Shown here piece after piece: positions 35,721-44,463 of a DNA stretch of 64,000 nucleotides; positions within the stretch are counted from its first letter, which is position 1, and the number at the start of each line of letters is the position of its first letter. The stretch is from an uncultured Gammaproteobacteria bacterium (GTDB lineage Bacteria; Pseudomonadota; Gammaproteobacteria; Arenicellales; JAANXG01): positions 62,001 to 126,000 of the forward strand of contig CAMYJT010000001.1 in assembly GCA_947258785.1 (NCBI GenBank). The letters run 5' to 3'. The translations under genes and the position numbers were made by a program. The notes beneath the pieces are model-generated. The model was not told the DNA's origin. It searched no databases and saw only the letters and a list, made by a program, of their open reading frames with translations.

Positions 35721-38700
35721 TCACGTAGCTGCGGGATGGGCGGACACCGCATCCAGCTTTCTGCTGGACTCCCCCAAGCGCAGGAGGCTGGGCAAGAGTA
35801 TCAATGTAAACAGCGCACTCACACTCAGACCACCGACGATCACCGCCGCCAACCCCCGGTACAGTTCGGTTCCCGCACCCGGATTGAGCAGAAGCGGCAA
35901 CATACCAAACAAGCTGGTCAAGGTACTCATCAGTATGGGGCGCAACCGCAGGCGAACGGCCTGCTCCACCGCCACCCTGCGCGGCGTTCCCCTGCGCTCG
36001 GCGGAGCGGGTCTGATGCACCAGCAAAATAGCGTTATTCACCACCAGACCGAGTAGGATAATAAAACCGATCATGGTCAGCAGGTCCAGCGGTTGGGTCG
36101 TAAACTGGTTGACCACTTCAATCGCCAACACACCGCCGACCGTCGCCAGTGGAATGACCAGGATTACCAGTAGGCTGTCCTTGAACGAACGGAACAGCGC
36201 ACTCATGAGCAGGTACAAAATCACGATGGCCAGCAGAAACGTGCCACTCATGGTCTGCCGCGCAACATCCAGTTTATCGGCCGAACCGGAGTAACTCACC
36301 ACGCCGTCATCCGGCAATCGTGCCTTGATCACCGGCTCTACGTTTTCGCGCAGGGTGCCGATGGTAGTCTCGAGCGGCATGCCCTCCGGCGGAGTGATCT
36401 GCAGGGTAACGGTCCGCCGCCGGTTCACCCGCCTGACCTCGTTCGGGCCTGCGGTACGCGTCACCGTGACCAACTCGCCGACCGGGATGACCCCGCTGTT
36501 CGGCGTCGCGAGGGGAATGGCGGCCAGCTGCTCCGGGGTCTCCCACGGCTCGGCACGCAATATAATGTCACGCCGCTTCTCCCCATCGAAGTAATCGCCG
36601 ACAAACATCCCGTCGCCCAAAGCGCGGATTACCGAAGACATGGTTCCACGGTTCCATCCGGCCTCTGCGATGCGCCGCTCATTGGGAATAAGGCGCAACT
36701 CCGGTTCAGCCAACACCACGCCCGGCAGCGGCCGCACCCGTGCCCCGGGCAGTGCCTGGCCGGCCGCATTCAGCCCGGCCAGCCCCGCCTCAAGCAGCGC
36801 CGAGACGTCCCGCGATTGGATATCAACCTCGACCGCATTACCGCCGGACAACCCCCCGAACAGGGAGGCCCGCTTGGCGAAAGCAATCGTATCCGGGAAG
36901 CCCTGAAGGACGTCATTCACCGCTCCGACCAGCTCCGCGGTCCGATCAGGATCCTGGGTGCGGGCGCCCATGAAGGTGCCGCGCGAGAAACTGACGAAAA
37001 AATAGTATTTGAGTTTCGGTTCACGCTTGCCGCTCATGTAGGGCTCGAGACGGTCCGCCAGGATCTTGCCCATTTCTTTCTCGATGTAACCGATACTGGA
37101 GCCGGGCGGCGGCAGGATAAACGCAAACACTAGATTCCGGTTGCCCTCCGGCAGGTAATCAGTCTTGGGCAGAATCCCGTAAGTCACCGCACCGGGGGCG
37201 GTCAGCAGCACCACGATCCATAGCCATCTGCGGCGGCTGGTGTCGGTGAGCGTCATGATCGTCTGACACCCCTTGTCCCACCAGTACCGGTGAGGATCAT
37301 GGATCGAGCGGCTGCGGATAAACTGGCTCGATGCGGTGGGAATAATGGTCAGCGCAACGACCAGCGAGGCGACGATCGCCACCGCGATGGTGAGCGCAAG
37401 ATCGCCGAACAGCTGACCGATTTCACTCTCCAGAAACACCACTGGAAGAAAAATGGCGACGGTGGTGGCGGTGGACGCCAGCAGTGCGCCCCAGACCTGC
37501 ACTGCGCCGTGCTCGGCTGCCCGGTCCGGAGATTCCCCGGATTCACGCAGCCGCATGATGTTTTCGAGCACAACAATCCCGGCGTCCAAGACCATACCGA
37601 CGGCGAAGGCCAGACCCGCAAGCGAGATAACGTTCAAGGTCCGACCCACAGCATCCATGGCCATGAATGCGACCAGCAGCGACACTGGTATCGCCATCGC
37701 CACCATTAAGGTGGCGCGGAACCTGCGCAGAAACCACCACAAAACCCCCACCGCCAGCAACATACCCAGCCCCAGGTTGTTGCGTAGCATTTCAACGGAA
37801 CGGTCAATGTAAACCGTCTCGTCATAAACCTGTTCGATCGTGAGTCCGACGCGCTTAAGCGGACCTGCGATCAATTCATCGACCGCTAGCCGCAAGCCAT
37901 CCATCACGTCGAGGACATTGACCCCCTGCTCGCGGTGCGCGTTAACCGCGATCGAGGCCGTACCATTGGTAATCACAAAGCTGTCGCGATCGACCAGCCG
38001 GGACTCCACGCTGGCGACATCACGCAACTGTATCGGGCGCCCCTCGCGCCACTCGATTATCAGTTCCTCCAATTCGTCGATGGGGTAGGTGCCCGCGAAC
38101 CGGACCGTGTAGCGGCGTTTACCGACGTCGGTAAATCCCCCCGATACATCCTGACCCGCGCCCGCCAGACCTGCCGCCTTTGGCAGCTCCACGCCGAGCC
38201 CGGCGGCGCTGTAAGGATCGAAGGTGATGCGAATCTCTGTCTCACGGCCACCGTAAACCTGAGACATGGCCACGCCCGGTACGCGTTCGAACCGGGACTG
38301 CACGACCTCTTCCAGAAAGTCCTGGTAGCTGTCTATGGCGCGCGGATTACCAGGCACCGTCTTGACGATGAACCACGCGATGGCGCGGCTGTCACCACCG
38401 ACCGCACTGATCACTGGCTCATCCGCATCCTCCGGAAAACTTGCAATGCGATTGAGACGGTTGAGCACCTCCAGCAGATTTCGCTCGAGACTGGTGTCGA
38501 TATCAAAGGTAAGCGTAACTTCTGACTGCCCGCGACTGGCCTTGGAAACGATGTTGGTGACCCCCGGCAACCCGCGAAAGACCTCCTCCTGGGGCTCGAC
38601 CAGCTCGACTTCGACCTCTTCGGGCGCGGCGGCCCGCCATGTCTGCCGGATGGTAATCTCGGGTTTTTCGATATCCGGGGTCAGCTGAATCGGCAACCTG

Positions 38701-38789
38701 GTCAGGCTGATGACTCCGAATAACAGGACCAGCAGCACCGCTACCAGCACCGCCACAGGATTGGATAGTGAAAGCCGGGTCGGGTTCAC
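35721..38789 (-). CDS. RND-family efflux transporter permease
   Basis: A 1022-residue inner-membrane RND permease of the AcrB/MexB superfamily: N-terminal membrane helix (NPVAVLVAVLLVLLFGVISL), large periplasmic loops, six-helix bundles and a repeat of this layout in the second half. In the fourth-helix proton relay only the first Asp is kept (GMVLDAGIVVLEN instead of a D-D pair). It exports drugs, lipids or toxic compounds using the proton gradient. The ATG overlaps the stop of the adaptor gene by 4 bases, so the pair is cotranslated. No outer-membrane channel gene is next to it. Confidence 0.92.
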   Translation of the reverse strand: MNPTRLSLSNPVAVLVAVLLVLLFGVISLTRLPIQLTPDIEKPEITIRQTWRAAAPEEVEVELVEPQEEVFRGLPGVTNIVSKASRGQSEVTLTFDIDTSLERNLLEVLNRLNRIASFPEDADEPVISAVGGDSRAIAWFIVKTVPGNPRAIDSYQDFLEEVVQSRFERVPGVAMSQVYGGRETEIRITFDPYSAAGLGVELPKAAGLAGAGQDVSGGFTDVGKRRYTVRFAGTYPIDELEELIIEWREGRPIQLRDVASVESRLVDRDSFVITNGTASIAVNAHREQGVNVLDVMDGLRLAVDELIAGPLKRVGLTIEQVYDETVYIDRSVEMLRNNLGLGMLLAVGVLWWFLRRFRATLMVAMAIPVSLLVAFMAMDAVGRTLNVISLAGLAFAVGMVLDAGIVVLENIMRLRESGESPDRAAEHGAVQVWGALLASTATTVAIFLPVVFLESEIGQLFGDLALTIAVAIVASLVVALTIIPTASSQFIRSRSIHDPHRYWWDKGCQTIMTLTDTSRRRWLWIVVLLTAPGAVTYGILPKTDYLPEGNRNLVFAFILPPPGSSIGYIEKEMGKILADRLEPYMSGKREPKLKYYFFVSFSRGTFMGARTQDPDRTAELVGAVNDVLQGFPDTIAFAKRASLFGGLSGGNAVEVDIQSRDVSALLEAGLAGLNAAGQALPGARVRPLPGVVLAEPELRLIPNERRIAEAGWNRGTMSSVIRALGDGMFVGDYFDGEKRRDIILRAEPWETPEQLAAIPLATPNSGVIPVGELVTVTRTAGPNEVRRVNRRRTVTLQITPPEGMPLETTIGTLRENVEPVIKARLPDDGVVSYSGSADKLDVARQTMSGTFLLAIVILYLLMSALFRSFKDSLLVILVIPLATVGGVLAIEVVNQFTTQPLDLLTMIGFIILLGLVVNNAILLVHQTRSAERRGTPRRVAVEQAVRLRLRPILMSTLTSLFGMLPLLLNPGAGTELYRGLAAVIVGGLSVSALFTLILLPSLLRLGESSRKLDAVSAHPAAT

Positions 38790-39862
38790 GCCGGTGGCAT
38801 TATGCGAAGAGACTGACCAGGCCGTAGCCGTTCACCGCCGCGAGTGACGACCCGATCGCCCGGCTGAATGTCCCCGTCTACCTCGATCATTTCTCCCTCG
38901 GCCAAACCCGTCGTCACGGGAATGAGTTGTGCCTTGCCGTCTTGCCCCACTCGAAAAACCGACACGCCGTGTTGCCTAAGCACCAGGGCATCGCGCGGCA
39001 CCGCGACGACTTGCTTCGGACGCGCCGTCGGCACCGCCACGCGGACGTTGGTACCCGCGGGCCAAAGCAACTCACTCAACTTCAGCCGCACCTCGTAGAG
39101 CCGGGATCGGTCATCCCCCACAGGCACCACCGAACGGACCATAGCGGTGGTCAGTGACGGATTGGCCTGCACCCGTATTTCGCTGCCGAGGATGACATGG
39201 GGCAGACTCGAAGGAGGAATCCTGACCTGGGCCTCGAGGGACTCCGGGCTCACCAGTCGAATCACCTCATCGCCGGTCGCGACCCGCTCCCCGGTGCGGC
39301 GATATCGTTTGGCAATCACGCCACTGAAGGGCGCCCTGATCGTCGTGCGGGCGACACGATCCTCGGCCCGGCGCAGACGTGCCACCGCCGCACGCCACTC
39401 GCCGTCGGCCGCCGCTCGTTCGGCAAGCGCCTGATCCAACCGGCTCTTGGTCACCAGCCCCTTGCCCGCCAGGTCCCGCATACGTTTGTATTCCTGCTCG
39501 GCAAAACGTTTTTTGGCCTGTTCGCGCAGTACCATCGCCTCGGTCTCCGCTTTTTCGATACCGAGCTCCGTGTCGTCGACGCGGGCGATGAGCGTGCCCG
39601 TTTCGACGCGCGTTCCCACCTCCAGGACCTCGACCAATCGACCTTCGACCTCCGCAGCCACCCGCGCATCGTCCCGGCTGACGACGGTGCCGGGCAACCA
39701 TATGGTTGGCGCCATACTGATCTGCCGTGCCTCGTCCACCTGGACCAGGGCGGGAGGCGGCCCCTTCTGGGCCGCACCGGCGGACTGCGCACGCACCAAG
39801 GCCGGGGCCAGTACGAACAGGCCCACTGCGACTACTAAAAAACGCTTCACCATGGGATGCAT
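38786..39862 (-). CDS. RND efflux periplasmic adaptor subunit
   Basis: A 358-residue membrane-fusion protein. A signal peptide (about residues 5-25) precedes a lipoyl/barrel-hybrid half (GRLVEVLEVGTRVETGTLIARVDD), a coiled-coil hairpin (roughly 98-165) and the return half (TTIRAPFSGVIAKRYRRTGERVATGDEV), then the beta-barrel and membrane-proximal domains. It bridges the RND permease to an outer-membrane channel. No lipobox is present. Start M1 or M4 (39853) are both possible. Confidence 0.91.
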   Translation of the reverse strand: MHPMVKRFLVVAVGLFVLAPALVRAQSAGAAQKGPPPALVQVDEARQISMAPTIWLPGTVVSRDDARVAAEVEGRLVEVLEVGTRVETGTLIARVDDTELGIEKAETEAMVLREQAKKRFAEQEYKRMRDLAGKGLVTKSRLDQALAERAAADGEWRAAVARLRRAEDRVARTTIRAPFSGVIAKRYRRTGERVATGDEVIRLVSPESLEAQVRIPPSSLPHVILGSEIRVQANPSLTTAMVRSVVPVGDDRSRLYEVRLKLSELLWPAGTNVRVAVPTARPKQVVAVPRDALVLRQHGVSVFRVGQDGKAQLIPVTTGLAEGEMIEVDGDIQPGDRVVTRGGERLRPGQSLRIMPPA

Positions 39863-40436
39863 AGATGCTCAAGCGAGTTCAGTGATTCGAGAAGCATACC
39901 GGCCCGGGGTCCGCCAACCACCCGAACGATCCAGCCGCCGTCGGTGTTCAATGATAACATTTTCGGACACCAACCATCGGTCACCGCCGTGGTGACTGCG
40001 CGCACTTTGCGACCGAGCTTGGACAAGTGGAACGGTTGAATGGTTCTCTTACGTAGGCGGGGGGCACACACTACCAATCACGAATTGGGCAACGGCAGTT
40101 AAAACGCGTTAATACCGTTGCAGGCGGCCGGCCGACGGCGATTGGGACCACCCTCGGCTGTCACGCCGTTCCGCCCCCGCAATGCTGAGCCCGGCGCGGT
40201 GATCGACCTCGTCAATGGGGTAAGCGCTGGGGGGGGTAACGAGGCGATAATCCGGCCACGGCGGTCCAGCCCAGCAGGGTCAACCGCAATCCCAGTTGGT
40301 TGCGGACGATTTGTTGAGTCGCTTTCCGGGTGTGATTCCCTTGTCTATAATGCAATCGGATCCAGCCGTCGCTTCCCAAGTCCCTGCCATGTTGGCGCTA
40401 AGCAGCGTAATAGCTCCCTGATCTGCTGACAAGTCA
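39863..40436. other. Gene-free stretch upstream of hslR
   Basis: I see no supportable gene here on either strand. Short open frames on the minus strand (39847-40077) and plus strand (40118-40429) have no ribosome site and unlikely compositions. The only signals are a GGGGGG run near 40226 and a candidate -10 box at 40346. Confidence 0.5.
40346..40351 (+). promoter_or_regulatory. Candidate -10 box upstream of hslR
   Basis: A perfect TATAAT sits about 85 bases before the hslR ATG in the gene-free stretch. A convincing -35 is missing at 16-18 bases; TTTCCG at 40323-40328 is the nearest. hslR is heat-shock regulated in E. coli, so a sigma-32 promoter is also possible, but I do not see a clear one. 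Confidence 0.35.
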
Positions 40437-40838
40437 ATGCCACACAGGTCAACGACACCAGAAGCTATCCGCCTCGACAAGTGGCTTTGGGCGGCGAGAT
40501 TTTTTAAGACCCGACAGCTGGCCTCCGAGGCCGCCAGAGGCGGCAAAGTAACCGTCAACGGCCAACGCGCCAAACCCGCCCGGCCCATCGCCGTCGGGGA
40601 CCGCCTGGAAATCCAGCTGGGTCCATACACCTGGGACGTACGAGTCGATGGGTTGGCAGCGCGCCGGGGTCCGGCGGCGGCGGCCGCGAAGCTCTATACG
40701 GAATCCGAGCACAGCGCCGCCGCCCGTACGCGCACCGCCCGCGAACGCCGCACCCTGGCGGCCCAGATCATCTACGATCGCGAACGTCCCGCGCCCCGGA
40801 ATCAGCGGGCAATGCGCCGCCTGAAACGGCAACAGTAG
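40437..40838 (+). CDS. hslR: Ribosome-associated heat shock protein Hsp15
   Basis: A 133-residue S4-domain protein. The N-terminal IRLDKWLWAARFFKTRQLASEA and GGKVTVNGQRAKPARPIAVGD are the S4 RNA-binding fold as in Hsp15, followed by a basic tail (about 75-133). Hsp15 binds stalled 50S subunits with attached nascent chains and helps recycle them. Length matches E. coli Hsp15 (133). The gene stands alone. Confidence 0.92.
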   Translation: MPHRSTTPEAIRLDKWLWAARFFKTRQLASEAARGGKVTVNGQRAKPARPIAVGDRLEIQLGPYTWDVRVDGLAARRGPAAAAAKLYTESEHSAAARTRTARERRTLAAQIIYDRERPAPRNQRAMRRLKRQQ

Positions 40839-40898
40839 CCGCGTCCTGGCGCTCCGTCGACGGGCATCCAGCCGGTCATCCTGCGCGCCGGAAGCCTG

Positions 40899-40920
40899 TT
40901 ACAAATTAATACAAACCGTT
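40899..40920 (+). promoter_or_regulatory. Tandem TACAAA repeats upstream of the spy-like gene
   Basis: TACAAA occurs at 40900-40905 and 40910-40915, a 10-bp period, i.e. one turn of DNA. OmpR-family response regulators bind such in-phase direct repeats. The gene just downstream encodes a Spy/CpxP-like protein and the next gene encodes an OmpR-type regulator, so this is a reasonable candidate for autoregulation. Confidence 0.4.
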
Positions 40921-40996
40921 ACGTCGTGGAGAAGAACATTCCGCACCGACTCTTTAATCTGCAGCCACTCATCAATGACACATCAGGAGCACAAGC

Positions 40997-41467
40997 ATGA
41001 AGAGGTCAACGAAGATGATTATCGCAAGCACAGTGGGCGTGGTCGTATTGGGTGGCGCCGCCTTCGCGCATTATCCGGGGAGTATGCGAATGGGTCCGGG
41101 CCACTTCGGCAGTCCCCATGGCGGTCATTTCATCGAGCGCTTGGGCGACCAGTTGGAACTCACGTCGGCGCAGGAGGCCAAGTTCGACCAGATCGTCGAC
41201 CAGCTGCGCCAGATGCGCCGCGATATCAGGAAACAGCGCCGGGAGAGCAAACAGCAGGTTCTAGCCTTGCTTGATGCAGACACGTTCGATCAGCAGAAGG
41301 CGCTCACCTTGTTCACTGAAAAGTTCCAAACCATCGAGAAAAGAGCCCCGGACGTCATTGCCGCCGTTGCCGTCCTGTACGACAGCCTGACGGAGGAGCA
41401 ACGGCTACAGCTGCGAAACATGCTCGACCTCCGGCATGGACCGCGGGGAGATCATTGGCGTGGCTGA
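40997..41467 (+). CDS. Spy/CpxP-family periplasmic protein
   Basis: A 156-residue protein with a signal peptide ending near residues 24-25 (GGAAFA-HYPG) and a helical body. The LTxxQ signatures of the Spy/CpxP family appear as LTSAQEAKFDQIVDQL and LTEEQRLQLRNML. Spy is an ATP-independent periplasmic chaperone, and CpxP inhibits the Cpx sensor kinase. The His/Gly-rich N-terminal stretch (HFGSPHGGHF) might bind metal. AGGAGCACAAGC precedes the ATG. It precedes a response regulator and histidine kinase on the same strand, as expected for a CpxP-type feedback protein. Confidence 0.88.
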   Translation: MKRSTKMIIASTVGVVVLGGAAFAHYPGSMRMGPGHFGSPHGGHFIERLGDQLELTSAQEAKFDQIVDQLRQMRRDIRKQRRESKQQVLALLDADTFDQQKALTLFTEKFQTIEKRAPDVIAAVAVLYDSLTEEQRLQLRNMLDLRHGPRGDHWRG

Positions 41468-41686
41468 CGCTTGATTCAAGGTGCCGTTGATCGCCGCCCG
41501 GAGTACCGCAAGTCCCGCGCAAAGTTCTGTTCGCGGGTCTCGCGGTTGCTCGATCCGGTCAGTGACCGTGTCCACCGGCCGACCGACCCAGATTTGTTAA
41601 ACTTGTGGCCGTTCGTGCACCCGCCCTATGGTGGAGACGGGTGGTCAGTACCGGACAACCTACCACCCAACCCGGTCCGGCGACTC

Positions 41687-42361
41687 ATGACCAGAATACT
41701 ACTCATAGACGACGACGATCGGCTGGCCGAGCCACTCCGGGAATACTTCGGTAAGTTCGATCTGGATCTGATCAGCGAGACACACCCCACCGCCGGTTTG
41801 GACCGTCTCGGTGCCGGCGATATCGACATGGTTATTTTGGACGTCATGCTGCCGGATCGAGACGGTTTTGACGTCTGTCGCGAAATCCGCAGATCCAGCG
41901 ACATACCGATCATCATGCTGACCGCACGCGGCGACGTCATGGACCGGGTTGTTGGCCTGGAGATCGGTGCCGACGATTATTTGCCCAAACCGTTCGAGCC
42001 GAGGGAGTTGGTGGCACGCATTCAGAACGTCTTGAAGCGCTACATGAACAAGGGCGGACGGCAGGACCGGCGGGAATTCGGACCACTGCTGATCGACATC
42101 CGGCAGCAACGTGCGTTCATTGACAAGCAACCGATCAAGCTCACCACAATGGAGTATCAGCTGCTTGCCTTGTTCACGCAAGATCCCGGACGGAATTTCA
42201 CCCGCGACGAAATTCTCAGCGCCCTCAAGGGCGTCGACGTCGATATCTATTCGCGCGCGGTCGATATACTGGTCAGCCGTCTGCGCCAAAAACTAAAGCC
42301 GGTGGATTTCATAAAGACTGTCTGGGGCTCCGGTTACACCTTCATCGGTCCCGACGATTGA
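41687..42361 (+). CDS. OmpR/PhoB-family response regulator
   Basis: A 224-residue regulator: receiver domain (1-120) with Asp8-Asp11 acidic pocket, phospho-acceptor Asp52 (VILDVMLPD) and Lys in LPKPFEPREL, then a winged-helix DNA-binding domain (about 130-224) with NFTRDEILSALKG and RAVDILVSRLRQKL. I start at the ATG at 41687, 219 bases after the spy-like gene; an open frame extends upstream but without homology. It overlaps the kinase gene by 4 bases. Confidence 0.94.
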   Translation: MTRILLIDDDDRLAEPLREYFGKFDLDLISETHPTAGLDRLGAGDIDMVILDVMLPDRDGFDVCREIRRSSDIPIIMLTARGDVMDRVVGLEIGADDYLPKPFEPRELVARIQNVLKRYMNKGGRQDRREFGPLLIDIRQQRAFIDKQPIKLTTMEYQLLALFTQDPGRNFTRDEILSALKGVDVDIYSRAVDILVSRLRQKLKPVDFIKTVWGSGYTFIGPDD

Positions 42362-43710
42362 GAAACTGGCTCGGCACACTGCGGTACTCCTTGACGGCGC
42401 GTCTGATGCTGCTGTTCCTTGTGGTGGGGACGGTAATTCTGTTGATTCTCAATGTGACGATCGGGCTGGCTCTCAAACACCAGTTCGAACGCAACCTCAG
42501 ACCACACCTCGTTCAATACCTGCACTATGTCCAGCGGGAAATAGGCGATCCCCCCGACATCGAGAGGGCCCGGGACCTGGCGCGCCGGGTCGGCATTGAC
42601 ATTCACATTCGCGGTCCATCGGTCAACTGGTCCTCCGTGGCGGGAGATTGGGATCCTGGGGCGATACAGTTTCGCAGGCCCCCACGCCGGCCGGGCAGGG
42701 GGCCGGGGCCACCGCCTCATCTCAGACCGTTCGCAATCGGCGACGACCGGGATCGCCTGGTGTTCAGGACGCGTCTTGGCCGCCATACCGCCTACCTCGC
42801 TATACCCAGGCGCACCGGACCCGGACATGCGGCGTGGGTGTTGCTGGCTGCCACCGGCGGGGTACTGTTTGCGTTGTTCATCATGTACCGGATGATCCGA
42901 CGGTTGTTCCAGCCTGTACAGACCATCAAGCGAGCGGTACAGCAATTTGGAGCGGGCGATTTGACTCGTCGTGTCGCCATCGGCCGCAAGGACGAACTCG
43001 CCGAACTAGGCGAAAGTATCAATGACATGGCCGACGACATTCAGCAGATGTTGGAAGCGAAACGACAACTGCTGCTGGCCGCCAGTCATGAACTGCGTTC
43101 ACCGATCACCCGCGCCCGGGTTTCCGCCGAGCTGCTCGACGACTCGAAACTCAAGCAGAATCTGATCCGGGATCTGTACGAAATGGAGACCCTGATAGCG
43201 GAAATTCTGGAGACCGAGCGCCTCAACACCAGGCATGCCGTTTTGAACCGCGCGCCGGTTTTGATAACCCAGACCATCAACGATGTTCTGGACACACACT
43301 TTTCACAGCAAACCATCCAGACGCGTTTACCGGCACTGGATTACCAGGTCCTGCTCGATGGCACGCGATTCAGGCTATTGATTGTGAATCTGCTGAGCAA
43401 CGCGCTGCTGCACAGCGAGGACAGCGCCAAGCCACCCGAACTGACCATCACCGGTGACCGGCAAGGCTTAACCATATGTGTTCGTGATTTCGGCCCCGGC
43501 ATCGCCGCCGAGGACCTGCCCCACGTGACCCAACCGTTCTACCGCGCGGACGCCTCGCGCCAGCGCAAAACCGGAGGCTATGGACTGGGCCTGTACCTGT
43601 GCCGACTAATCGCCGAGGCCCATGGCGGCCGTCTGTCCATTGACAGCCACCCCGGCGCAGGCACCACCGTTTCCGTCGACATCCCCGTCACCGATCAAGA
43701 AACCGCCTGA
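42358..43710 (+). CDS. Sensor histidine kinase (HAMP, CpxA/EnvZ-like)
   Basis: A 450-residue membrane kinase. Two membrane helices (about 13-35 and 161-180) flank a periplasmic sensor with an unusual Arg/Pro-rich loop. HAMP follows, then the H-box LLAASHELRSPITR with phospho-acceptor His244, and the ATPase with NLLSNALLHS, RDFGPGIAAED and TGGYGLGLYLCR. The start is a TTG overlapping the regulator's stop (TTGA). With the upstream Spy-like protein this is an envelope-stress-type two-component module. Confidence 0.93.
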   Translation: MRNWLGTLRYSLTARLMLLFLVVGTVILLILNVTIGLALKHQFERNLRPHLVQYLHYVQREIGDPPDIERARDLARRVGIDIHIRGPSVNWSSVAGDWDPGAIQFRRPPRRPGRGPGPPPHLRPFAIGDDRDRLVFRTRLGRHTAYLAIPRRTGPGHAAWVLLAATGGVLFALFIMYRMIRRLFQPVQTIKRAVQQFGAGDLTRRVAIGRKDELAELGESINDMADDIQQMLEAKRQLLLAASHELRSPITRARVSAELLDDSKLKQNLIRDLYEMETLIAEILETERLNTRHAVLNRAPVLITQTINDVLDTHFSQQTIQTRLPALDYQVLLDGTRFRLLIVNLLSNALLHSEDSAKPPELTITGDRQGLTICVRDFGPGIAAEDLPHVTQPFYRADASRQRKTGGYGLGLYLCRLIAEAHGGRLSIDSHPGAGTTVSVDIPVTDQETA

Positions 43711-43953
43711 TCGACGCCGGAACCCGCGGCAGGGCCACCTCGTCGCGGGTACCGCCGCTAATTCGCGTATCGCACCGAGGCACGGATTGGCACATACCCC
43801 GGGGACAAAGCGTCGCACCGGCCATCGTTTGGATTCGCGATTTCGCACCGATCACTGGCCCTTAGAGTCGCGGCCCGGCTGCGATACGCGGGTCAGGCCA
43901 ATTCAGTGCCGGTGTTGTGGGTTCGTCGTGCCCCGTGGCAGAATGACGTCCCC

Positions 43954-44463
43954 ATGGATAGACAGCCGTTGTTTCGTCGCAATCCACTGTACCTGCCAGT
44001 GTTAACGCTGGTCGGCACCCTGTTGGCGTCCGGGTGCGCCATGTTCGGCACCACGGCGGGCACACCGGACCAGGAGCGCTGGCGACCCGCGGCCACACGA
44101 GGGGACGCAGAAGCACAGTACCGGCTCGCGGAGACCTACTGCTGCGGCATCGGGCTGCGTCGCAGCACGAAAACCGCCCTGTACTGGCACTGCCGCGCCG
44201 CCATGCAGGATCACATGTGGGCTCAGTACCAGATGGGCAGGATACTTTCGAATTTCTTTGACGATCCCGACCGCGGCGCCGTGTTTGCGACGCCCGACTA
44301 CGTCAGCGCATACATGTGGTTCACCGTGGCGGCACTGACTGGACACCCGGGCAGCCTGGTAATCCGCGAAAAACTGGCCGGATCGATGAGCCCCGAGGAC
44401 GTCATGCAGGCCAAACGGTGGGCAACCAAATGGAAACAAACCCGCTGCGATAACTTGCGGTGA
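43954..44463 (+). CDS. Sel1-repeat outer-membrane/periplasmic lipoprotein
   Basis: A 169-residue product with a lipoprotein signal: hydrophobic helix then LASGC, lipidated Cys28. Sel1-like units follow (AEAQYRLAETYCCGIGLRRSTKTALYWHCRAA and MWAQYQMGRIL...AYMWFTVAA). Sel1 proteins are scaffolds for protein contacts. The start at 43954 places the lipobox correctly. It overlaps hemW by 4 bases (GTGA), though a functional connection is not evident. Confidence 0.82.
   Translation: MDRQPLFRRNPLYLPVLTLVGTLLASGCAMFGTTAGTPDQERWRPAATRGDAEAQYRLAETYCCGIGLRRSTKTALYWHCRAAMQDHMWAQYQMGRILSNFFDDPDRGAVFATPDYVSAYMWFTVAALTGHPGSLVIREKLAGSMSPEDVMQAKRWATKWKQTRCDNLR

Noticed and set aside
39847..40077. A 76-residue minus-strand frame upstream of the adaptor gene
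   Set aside because: It overlaps the adaptor gene start, has no ribosome site and an unlikely composition.
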